From positions 1-6,483 of the forward strand of contig JASHPP010000826.1 in the NCBI GenBank assembly GCA_030038035.1: a stretch of 6,483 nucleotides of DNA, in the 5' to 3' direction. Source of the DNA: Trebonia sp. Its GTDB lineage: Bacteria > Actinomycetota > Actinomycetes > Streptosporangiales > Streptosporangiaceae. Shown here in pieces: positions 1-4,834 of the stretch. Under the pieces are notes generated by a model. The model made no database searches. It saw only the letters and a list, made by a program, of their open reading frames with translations, and was not told the origin of the DNA. Both the position numbers and the translations under genes were made by a program. Numbering within the stretch: position 1 is the stretch's first letter; each line of letters opens with the position of its first letter.

Positions 1-24
1 TTTCACCAGACCGGTCATCGCCAT
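1..24 (-). CDS. whiA: WhiA, N-terminal 8 codons only (cut by window edge)
   Basis: Reading the minus strand from 24, ATG opens the peptide MAMTGLVK and runs off the window. Actinobacterial WhiA proteins begin with a very similar peptide (M-A-M-T-x-x-V-K-D-E-L), and whiA is the standard gene after the yvcK homologue, so the call rests on both start and synteny. WhiA is a DNA-binding regulator with a LAGLIDADG-like fold and a helix-turn-helix; in Streptomyces it acts with WhiB in sporulation septation. The ATG follows the TAG stop of glmR with no base between, and a G-rich Shine-Dalgarno lies inside the end of glmR, so translation is probably coupled. A second ATG two codons in (18-16) is less well spaced from that site. 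Nothing of the domains is visible here. Confidence 0.85.
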
Positions 25-1041
25 CTAGAAACCACCCCCACTGTGGTCGGTCACGCCCCCGCGAACTAATCCGTCAGCGAAAACATTCCGGTACGCGGCC
101 GCGAGCCGCACCGGGTCATGCCTGGCGCCGTCGTCCGCGGCGACATCGGCAAGCACAAGCGACGCGTGCAGCAGCGCCGCTGCTTTCTCCAGTTCGCCCT
201 CCGCCCCTCGCGCGGCGCCGCGATCGGCGAGCACCACGTCAAAAGACAATGATGGCGCGTGATCGGCGAGAACTTCCAGATGGCGGTGCGGCGAAAATCC
301 TTCGGTCTCCCCGGGCTGCGGCACCAGGTTCAGCGCCACGAGCCGCCGCGCCGACGTCTGGCTCAGGGCGGCGGCCAGCGACGGGACGAGCAGGTGCGGC
401 AGCACGCTGGTGAACCACGACCCGGGGCCGAAAACGACCCAGTCCGCCGACAGCACCGCGGCGAGCGCCTCTGGCACCGCCGGCGGGTCGGCGGGCACCA
501 GCTCGATCGACCGCACTCGTCCGGTCGTCACGGCGACCGCCGACTGGCCGCGCACGACCGAGATCGCGCGCGGCCGGGCCGGGTCCGCGCCTTCCACCGA
601 CGCGGCGATGTCCAGCGGCACCGCCGCCATCGGCAGCACCCGCCCGCACACCCGGAGCAGCCGCCCGACCCAGTCCAGCCCGGCCACCGGGTCGCCGAGC
701 AGTTCCCCGAGCGCGGTGATCAGCAGGTTGCCGACCGCGTGCCCGGCGAGCTCGCCGTCACCGCCGAACCGGTGCTGCACCACGCGGGACCAGGTAGTCC
801 CCCACTCGTCGTCACCGCACAGCGCGGCGAGCGCCATCCGCAGGTCCCCGGGCGGGAGCACGCCGTACTCCCGGCGCAGCCGGCCGGAGGACCCGCCGTC
901 GTCCGCGACGGTCACGATCGCGGTCACCTCGGACGTCACCCGGCGCAGCGCGGCCAGCGACGCCGCGAGCCCGTGCCCGCCGCCGAGCGCGACAACCCGC
1001 AGCGCTCGGGCCGACGGCGCCAGCGGAGTCTGCGGTGTCAA
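25..1041 (-). CDS. glmR: Gluconeogenesis factor YvcK/GlmR (CuvA in mycobacteria)
   Basis: This 338-residue protein belongs to the YvcK/CofD-like family. Relatives bind UDP-GlcNAc and help steer carbon into peptidoglycan precursors; Bacillus GlmR stimulates GlmS, and mycobacterial CuvA localises to growth poles. The glycine-rich nucleotide-binding loop LGGGHGL is at residues 19-25, ADDGGSSGRLR at 46-56, PPGDLR at 63-68, GHAVGNLLI at 100-108, VFGPGSWFTS at 203-212 and NLVPQPGETEGFS at 238-250, all family signatures. The start is TTG at 1041, chosen because GGGAG lies 7 bases upstream and only about 13 residues precede the first strand; no ATG or GTG is better placed. It begins 4 bases after the rapZ stop and its TAG abuts the whiA ATG. 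Length is normal. It is probably cytoplasmic and co-transcribed with its neighbours. Confidence 0.93.
   Translation of the reverse strand: MTPQTPLAPSARALRVVALGGGHGLAASLAALRRVTSEVTAIVTVADDGGSSGRLRREYGVLPPGDLRMALAALCGDDEWGTTWSRVVQHRFGGDGELAGHAVGNLLITALGELLGDPVAGLDWVGRLLRVCGRVLPMAAVPLDIAASVEGADPARPRAISVVRGQSAVAVTTGRVRSIELVPADPPAVPEALAAVLSADWVVFGPGSWFTSVLPHLLVPSLAAALSQTSARRLVALNLVPQPGETEGFSPHRHLEVLADHAPSLSFDVVLADRGAARGAEGELEKAAALLHASLVLADVAADDGARHDPVRLAAAYRNVFADGLVRGGVTDHSGGGF
32..39 (-). promoter_or_regulatory. Ribosome binding site for whiA
   Basis: GGGGGTGG on the minus strand lies 7 bases before the ATG at 24, inside the last codons of glmR. It favours the ATG at 24 over the ATG at 18, which would be 13 bases away. 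Confidence 0.5.
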
Positions 1042-1045
1042 CCGG

Positions 1046-1927
1046 TCACTCCCGTCCCAGGTCCCGGTGCGACACCGTGACGTCGCGGCCGCCGAGGCGC
1101 GCCGCCAGCAGCTCGGCGACCGCCACCGACCGGTGCTTGCCGCCGGTGCAGCCGACGGCCAGCGTGACGAACCGCTTGCCTTCCCGCTCGAACCCGGTCA
1201 GCGACACGTCGAGCACGGTCACGTAGGAGTCCAGGAACGCCGCGGCGCCCTGCTGGCTGAGCACGTAGTCGCGCACCGCCGCGTCAAGCCCGGTCAGCGG
1301 GCGCAGCTCGGGAACCCAGTGCGGGTTCGGCAGGAACCGGCAGTCGGCGACCATGTCCGCGTCCACGGGAAGGCCGTACTTGTAGCCGAACGACACGATC
1401 GTCAGCCGCAGCCTTGTCATCGAGTCGCCGCCGAAGTAGCCGTGCATCCGCGCCCGCAGCTCGTGCACGTTCAGGGCGGAGGTGTCGAGCACGACGTCGG
1501 AGTCGCCGCGGACCGCGCGCAGCAGGTCGCGTTCGGCGGCGATGCCGTCGATGATCGTGCCCGCCCCCTGCATCGGGTGCGGGCGGCGCACGTTCTCGAA
1601 CCGGCGGACCAGCTCCTCGTCGGCCGCCTCGAGGAACACCACCTGGGGCGAGACGCCGCGCGCGCCGAGGGAGGAGATCGCGGTCTTCAGGTCCGTGGAG
1701 AACGCCCGCGACCGCACGTCGACGATCGCGGCGATGCCGGCCAGCGACGCGCGGTCCGCCAGGTCCAGCATCGTGGGCAGCAGCGCGGGGGGCAGGTTGT
1801 CGACCACGAACCAGCCGAGGTCCTCAAGCGACTTGGCCGCGGTGGAGCGGCCCGCCCCCGACATCCCGGTGATGATGACGATGTCGGGCGCCCCGTGCGC
1901 CGTGCGGTCACCGTTCGTCTGTGTCAT
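1046..1927 (-). CDS. rapZ: RapZ family nucleotide-binding protein (YvcJ-like P-loop)
   Basis: This 293-residue protein is of RapZ/YvcJ length and architecture. The N-terminal P-loop is GMSGAGRS at residues 21-28, followed by the [13 protein letters not shown] block (34-46). [15 protein letters not shown] (96-110) resembles the second nucleotide-site block. The C-terminal RapZ domain holds SFGYKYGLP (179-187), [17 protein letters not shown] (197-213) and [14 protein letters not shown] (259-272), the loop that in E. coli RapZ belongs to the amino-sugar-phosphate-sensing, RNA-binding domain. In enterobacteria RapZ brings the sRNA GlmZ to RNase E; actinomycetes have no known GlmZ, so the partner here is unknown. 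The Walker A lysine is Arg27, as I recall for mycobacterial homologues. ATG at 1927 is preferred to the GTG at 1930 because GGGGGG lies 5 bases before it. The start overlaps the end of uvrC by 20 bases, implying translational coupling. Confidence 0.94.
   Translation of the reverse strand: MTQTNGDRTAHGAPDIVIITGMSGAGRSTAAKSLEDLGWFVVDNLPPALLPTMLDLADRASLAGIAAIVDVRSRAFSTDLKTAISSLGARGVSPQVVFLEAADEELVRRFENVRRPHPMQGAGTIIDGIAAERDLLRAVRGDSDVVLDTSALNVHELRARMHGYFGGDSMTRLRLTIVSFGYKYGLPVDADMVADCRFLPNPHWVPELRPLTGLDAAVRDYVLSQQGAAAFLDSYVTVLDVSLTGFEREGKRFVTLAVGCTGGKHRSVAVAELLAARLGGRDVTVSHRDLGRE
1049..1053 (-). promoter_or_regulatory. Ribosome binding site supporting the TTG start of glmR
   Basis: GGGAG on the minus strand sits in the last codons of rapZ, 7 bases before the TTG at 1041. 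This spacing is the main evidence for choosing that unusual start codon. Confidence 0.6.
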
Positions 1928-3908
1928 CACGTCCCCCCGAGCTCCCCCGCACCTGTGGTCTGGCCAGCGTCGCGACGATCGTCCCGGCCAGCCGGGGCCC
2001 GATTCCCGGCACCGCGGCGATCTCGTCGGCCGACGCCGCCGACACCGCCCGCACCGAGCCGAACTTCTTCAGCAGCGCGGCCCGCCGCGCCGGGCCGAGC
2101 CCCGGCACGCCGTCCAGCGCCGAGGCGGTCGCCGCCTTGCCCCGCCTGGCCCGGTGGTAGGCGATCGCGAACCGGTGCGCCTCGTCCCGCACCCGCTGCA
2201 GCAGGTACAGCCCCTCGCTGCTGCGGGACAAGATCACCGGGTAGGACTCCCCCGGCAGCCACACCTCTTCCAGGCGCTTGGCCAGGCCGCAGACGGCCAC
2301 GTCGTCGATGCCGAGCTCGGCGAGCGCGCCGGCGGCCGCCGCGGCCTGCAAGGCCCCGCCGTCCACGACGACCAGGTTCGGCGGGTAGGCGAACTTGCGC
2401 TGGCCAGTCGCCACGGACCGTTCGGAGGAAAGAAGGTTTTGCTCTTCCCTTGCCTCGGGGTCGCCGAGCCGGTCAAGCTCGCCGGTCTCCTCCCGCTCGG
2501 CCAGGTAGCGGCGGAACCGCCTGGTGATCACCTCGCGGATGGCGGAGATGTCGTCGCTGCCGTCGAACCCGCGCACGGAGAACCGGCGGTACTCGCTCTT
2601 GCGGGCCAGGCCGTCCTCGAACACGACCATCGAGGCGACCACATGCGTGCCCTGCAGGTTCGACACGTCGTAGCACTCGATGCGCAGCGGCGCGTCGTCA
2701 AGGCCGAGCGCCTGCTGTATCTCGTGCAGCGCCTGGCTGCGCGTGGTCAGGTCGCTGGCCCGCCGGGTCTTGTGCAGCGCCAGCGCCTCCTTGGCGTTGC
2801 GCGCGACGGTCTCCGCCAGGGCCTTCTTGTCGCCCCGTTGCGGGACCCGCAGCTGCACGGGGCCGCCGCGGCGGGCCGACAGCCATTCGGTCATCGCGGC
2901 GCAGTCGGGCGGCAGCTCGGGCACGAGCACCTCGCGCGGTAGGCCGGCGTTGACCGCGGCCTGCTCGCCGAGGCCCTCGCCGTAGAACTGGCCGAGGAAG
3001 TGCTCGACGAGGCCGCCTGTGGTCACGTCCTCGACCTTCTCGAGCACCCAGCCGCGCTGGCCGCGGATCCGCCCGCCGCGCACGTAGAAGACCTGCACGG
3101 CGGCCTCGAGCTGGTCTTCGGCCAGCGCGATCACGTCGCAGTCGGTGCCGTCGCCGAGCACCACGGCCTGCTTTTCCAGCGCCCGTTCCAGCGCCTTGAC
3201 GTCGTCTCGCAGCCGCGCGGCCTTCTCGTACTCCTCGGCGTCGGAGGCTTCCCTCATCTGCGCGGTGAGCTTCCTGATGAACCGCGCCGTCTGGCCGGAC
3301 ATGAAGTCGCAGAAGTCCTCGGCCAGCTCCCTGTGCCCGGCCGCGCTGATCCGCTTGACGCACGGCGCGCTGCACTTGCCGATGTAGCCGAGCAGGCACG
3401 GCCGGCCGATCTGGCCGGCGCGCTTGAACACGCCCGTGGAGCAGGTCCGCACAGGGAAGACCCGCAGCAGCGTGTCGACCGTGTCCCTGATCGCCCAGGC
3501 GTGGCTGTACGGGCCGAAGTACCTGGTGCCCTTGCGCTTGGCACCCCGCATCACCATGACCCGGGGGAATTCCTCGTCCATGGTCACCGCGAGGTAGGGG
3601 TAGCTCTTGTCGTCGCGGTACTTGACGTTGAACCGGGGATCGAACTCCTTGATCCAGGAGTACTCCAGCTGCAGCGCCTCGACCTCGGTCTTCACGACCG
3701 TCCAGTCGACCCCGGCGGCGGTGGTGAGCATGGCCTGCGTGCGCGGGTGCAGCGCGGTGAAGTCGGCGAAGTACTGGTTAAGCCGCTGCCGCAGCGACTT
3801 GGCCTTCCCGACGTAGATGACCCGCCCCCGCTCGTCGCGGAACCGGTACACACCCGGCTCTTCCGGGATCGCCCCCGGTGCGGGCCTGTAGCGGGAGGGG
3901 TCTGCCAC
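1908..3908 (-). CDS. uvrC: Excinuclease ABC subunit C (UvrC)
   Basis: UvrC makes both incisions around a DNA lesion after loading by UvrA/UvrB. The 666-residue product has the full family layout. The GIY-YIG nuclease carries GVY at 19-21, YVG at 32-34, Arg40 and the catalytic Glu82. Four cysteines (156, 171, 179, 183) match the spacing of the iron-sulfur cluster described for E. coli UvrC. The UVR/UvrB-binding helix pair is at about 212-247. The RNase H-like 3' region of the protein has Asp414 (YDVS), Asp516 (VVVDGG) and His578 (EAHRF). Tandem helix-hairpin-helix motifs end the protein (PGLG and PGIG). An acidic stretch of about 35 residues (470-505) lengthens the distance between the two Asp residues. 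The start is GTG at 3908, because family similarity begins at [12 protein letters not shown]; the frame stays open to 4130 but that extension runs antisense through the P450 remnant. It is the first gene of the operon and overlaps rapZ by 20 bases. Confidence 0.96.
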   Translation of the reverse strand: MADPSRYRPAPGAIPEEPGVYRFRDERGRVIYVGKAKSLRQRLNQYFADFTALHPRTQAMLTTAAGVDWTVVKTEVEALQLEYSWIKEFDPRFNVKYRDDKSYPYLAVTMDEEFPRVMVMRGAKRKGTRYFGPYSHAWAIRDTVDTLLRVFPVRTCSTGVFKRAGQIGRPCLLGYIGKCSAPCVKRISAAGHRELAEDFCDFMSGQTARFIRKLTAQMREASDAEEYEKAARLRDDVKALERALEKQAVVLGDGTDCDVIALAEDQLEAAVQVFYVRGGRIRGQRGWVLEKVEDVTTGGLVEHFLGQFYGEGLGEQAAVNAGLPREVLVPELPPDCAAMTEWLSARRGGPVQLRVPQRGDKKALAETVARNAKEALALHKTRRASDLTTRSQALHEIQQALGLDDAPLRIECYDVSNLQGTHVVASMVVFEDGLARKSEYRRFSVRGFDGSDDISAIREVITRRFRRYLAEREETGELDRLGDPEAREEQNLLSSERSVATGQRKFAYPPNLVVVDGGALQAAAAAGALAELGIDDVAVCGLAKRLEEVWLPGESYPVILSRSSEGLYLLQRVRDEAHRFAIAYHRARRGKAATASALDGVPGLGPARRAALLKKFGSVRAVSAASADEIAAVPGIGPRLAGTIVATLARPQVRGSSGGRDDTDER
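1933..1938 (-). promoter_or_regulatory. Ribosome binding site for rapZ inside uvrC
   Basis: A run of six G on the minus strand lies 5 bases before ATG 1927 but only 2 bases before GTG 1930. It therefore decides for the ATG. It lies within the uvrC coding sequence. Confidence 0.5.
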
Positions 3909-3915
3909 GCATGCA

Positions 3916-3921
3916 ACTCTA
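3916..3921 (-). promoter_or_regulatory. Candidate -10 element for uvrC, possibly leaderless
   Basis: TAGAGT on the minus strand fits the actinobacterial TANNNT -10 consensus and ends 7 bases before the uvrC GTG at 3908. Transcription starting 7-8 bases downstream would begin at or next to the start codon, giving a leaderless mRNA. No strong Shine-Dalgarno precedes the GTG, although the AGAG inside this same hexamer could be a weak one. No good -35 box is visible 16-18 bases upstream. This is inference from position and consensus. Confidence 0.35.
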
Positions 3922-3945
3922 CGCGCCGGCTGGCCGCCGACCGCT

Positions 3946-3957
3946 CGGTCGCGACCG
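3946..3957. repeat. Perfect 12-bp palindrome CGGTCGCGACCG upstream of uvrC
   Basis: The 12 bases read identically on both strands and lie about 38-49 bp upstream of the uvrC start, where an operator or activator site would act. Perfect GC-rich palindromes also arise by chance in such DNA. It does not fit the actinobacterial LexA box (CGAAC...GTTCG type). Confidence 0.4.
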
Positions 3958-3959
3958 TA

Positions 3960-3995
3960 ACCGGCCGGGCTTTTGGCGTCATCCGAACGGCCGGT
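3960..3995. repeat. Inverted repeat, 8-bp arms with 20-base spacer
   Basis: ACCGGCCG at 3960-3967 is the exact reverse complement of CGGCCGGT at 3988-3995. The long spacer and the absence of a T run on either strand argue against an intrinsic terminator. It lies between the uvrC promoter candidate and the P450 remnant, so it could be a regulator site or chance. Confidence 0.35.
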
Positions 3996-3998
3996 GGC

Positions 3999-4010
3999 GT
4001 CTCTTGAGAC
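3999..4010. repeat. Short inverted repeat GTCTC-TT-GAGAC at the P450 break
   Basis: Two 5-base arms separated by TT sit 4 bases before the point where P450 similarity begins. The position makes a recombination or insertion-sequence scar conceivable, but there is no second copy, no target duplication and no transposase in view. Confidence 0.3.
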
Positions 4011-4014
4011 ATAA

Positions 4015-4458
4015 CAGACCCACCCGCCGGAGCTCGCCCGGCTGCGGGCCGATCCGTCGCTGCTCCCGTCGGCCGTGGAGGAGCTGCTGCGGTACGCCAA
4101 CCCGCTCAACCACGCGACCGACCGGTACACCCTCGAGCCGGTGGAGATCGGCGGGGTGACGATCCCGGCCCGCGAGTGGGTGCTGTGCGTGACGTCGTCG
4201 GCGAACCACGACCCGTCGCGGTTCGGCTCGCCCGACGCGCTCGACGTCGGCAGGGACGCGGGCGGCCACCTGGCGTTCGGGCACGGGATTCACTACTGCC
4301 TGGGCGCGCCGCTGGCCCGGCTGGAAGGCGAGGTCGCGTTCGGCGCACTGCTCGCGCGGTTCCCGAACCTGTCGCTCGCGGCGCCGGCGGCGACGCTGCG
4401 GTGGCGTCCAAGCAGCCTCATCCACGGCCTGGAATCGCTTCCTGTACGCCTTTGTTAG
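4015..4458 (+). pseudogene. Cytochrome P450 remnant (C-terminal third, CYP107-like)
   Basis: In frame from 4015, after a TAA at 4012-4014, the reading frame encodes 147 residues aligning by eye with the end of bacterial class I P450s. It contains the K-helix ExxR (Glu and Arg codons at 4081 and 4090), the beta segment [10 protein letters not shown], the NHDPSRF block and the heme loop [10 protein letters not shown], with the cysteine ligand at 4297-4299. It continues to the usual terminus [10 protein letters not shown] and stops at 4456-4458. A full P450 is about 400 residues, so roughly 250 are missing, including the oxygen-binding I-helix, and they are in no upstream frame. GTG 4075 could start a 127-residue ORF but has no Shine-Dalgarno and could not fold as a P450. 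The well-preserved motifs suggest recent truncation by deletion or rearrangement. Its stop overlaps that of the convergent small gene. Confidence 0.85.
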
Positions 4459-4700
4459 GGTTCGCCCCTGGGTCTGGCGTACGTGCGGAAACCCAGTCCG
4501 TGCTGCGCCCGTTCGGCCATCGCAAGGTGCTCAGCCGCCTCGGCGGCCAGTTTGCGCGCCTTGCCGAGCTCGTGCGCGCGGGCGGCGGCGACGGCGTCGG
4601 CGAACGCGGCCGCCGCGCGGCGGAAGGCATGGGCGGCGATAACCTGGTCCAGCTCGGCCGGCGGCGGCGCCGGCTCCCTGGCATCGCGCGTGGAGTTCAC
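4455..4700 (-). CDS. Small Ala-rich helical hypothetical protein
   Basis: The frame from GTG 4700 to TAA at 4457-4455 gives 81 residues. I do not recognise the family. After a Pro-rich start ([12 protein letters not shown]) come about 50 residues that look continuously alpha-helical, rich in Ala with regularly placed Arg, Glu and Lys, and a basic tail ending RPRGEP. There is no signal peptide or membrane segment, so it is probably cytoplasmic. Strong G/C third positions over this interval, compared with the AT-richer sequence before 4700, support real coding. The frame extends to ATG 4799, but that part has atypical codons and a poor start context. GTG 4700 has no Shine-Dalgarno of its own; it overlaps the stop of an 8-codon ORF that does. 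It lies downstream of, and co-directional with, the wall hydrolase gene, 134 bases from its stop. Function unknown. Confidence 0.6.
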   Translation of the reverse strand: MNSTRDAREPAPPPAELDQVIAAHAFRRAAAAFADAVAAARAHELGKARKLAAEAAEHLAMAERAQHGLGFRTYARPRGEP

Positions 4701-4723
4701 GCGGACCGCGCCATCGTGTTCAT
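4697..4723 (-). CDS. Eight-codon ORF overlapping the small gene's start
   Basis: ATG at 4723 is preceded by AAGGA (4733-4729) with 5-base spacing, the best initiation signal in this stretch. It encodes MNTMARSA and stops at TGA 4699-4697, which overlaps GTG 4700 of the next ORF in a GTGA arrangement typical of translational coupling. Either it is a leader that feeds ribosomes to the 81-residue gene, or this is the true start of that gene and a one-base indel has split the frame. The sequence alone cannot decide. Confidence 0.35.
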   Translation of the reverse strand: MNTMARSA

Positions 4724-4728
4724 CGGAT

Positions 4729-4733
4729 TCCTT
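4729..4733 (-). promoter_or_regulatory. Shine-Dalgarno for the 8-codon ORF / small gene
   Basis: AAGGA on the minus strand, 5 bases before ATG 4723. It indicates that translation initiates near 4723 rather than at the far-upstream ATG 4799. Confidence 0.45.
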
Positions 4734-4834
4734 AGCGGGGTGGTGTCCTAGGCAGATGGTTGCACGGCAAATCCTGCTGCAAGTTTCAGCCGGAAACATC
4801 CGTCAGTTGATGTATTCGTCGGGGCAAAGCGACG

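Noticed and set aside
410..2942. Very long open frames on the plus strand opposite glmR, rapZ and uvrC
   Set aside because: They are antisense to well-supported family genes, have Arg/Pro/Ser-rich composition and no motifs; such frames are expected opposite high-GC genes.
3000..4007. Plus-strand frame of about 335 residues opposite the uvrC 5' half
   Set aside because: It mirrors uvrC codons, shows no domain, and the minus strand has catalytic residues in order.
3940..4010. A LexA/SOS box upstream of uvrC
   Set aside because: No CGAAC...GTTCG-type site is present; the isolated CCGAAC near 3983 has no partner half-site.
3909..4130. A 74-residue N-terminal extension of UvrC from an upstream ATG
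   Set aside because: It has no family similarity, runs antisense through the P450 remnant, and UvrC similarity begins at GTG 3908.
4701..4799. Extending the small protein to ATG 4799
   Set aside because: The added 33 residues use AT-rich, atypical codons and lack a ribosome site; the stretch looks intergenic.
4724..4834. A terminator or tRNA/att site between the hydrolase gene and the small gene
   Set aside because: Only a 5-base TTGCA/TGCAA pairing with a long loop and no T run was found, and no cloverleaf could be drawn.
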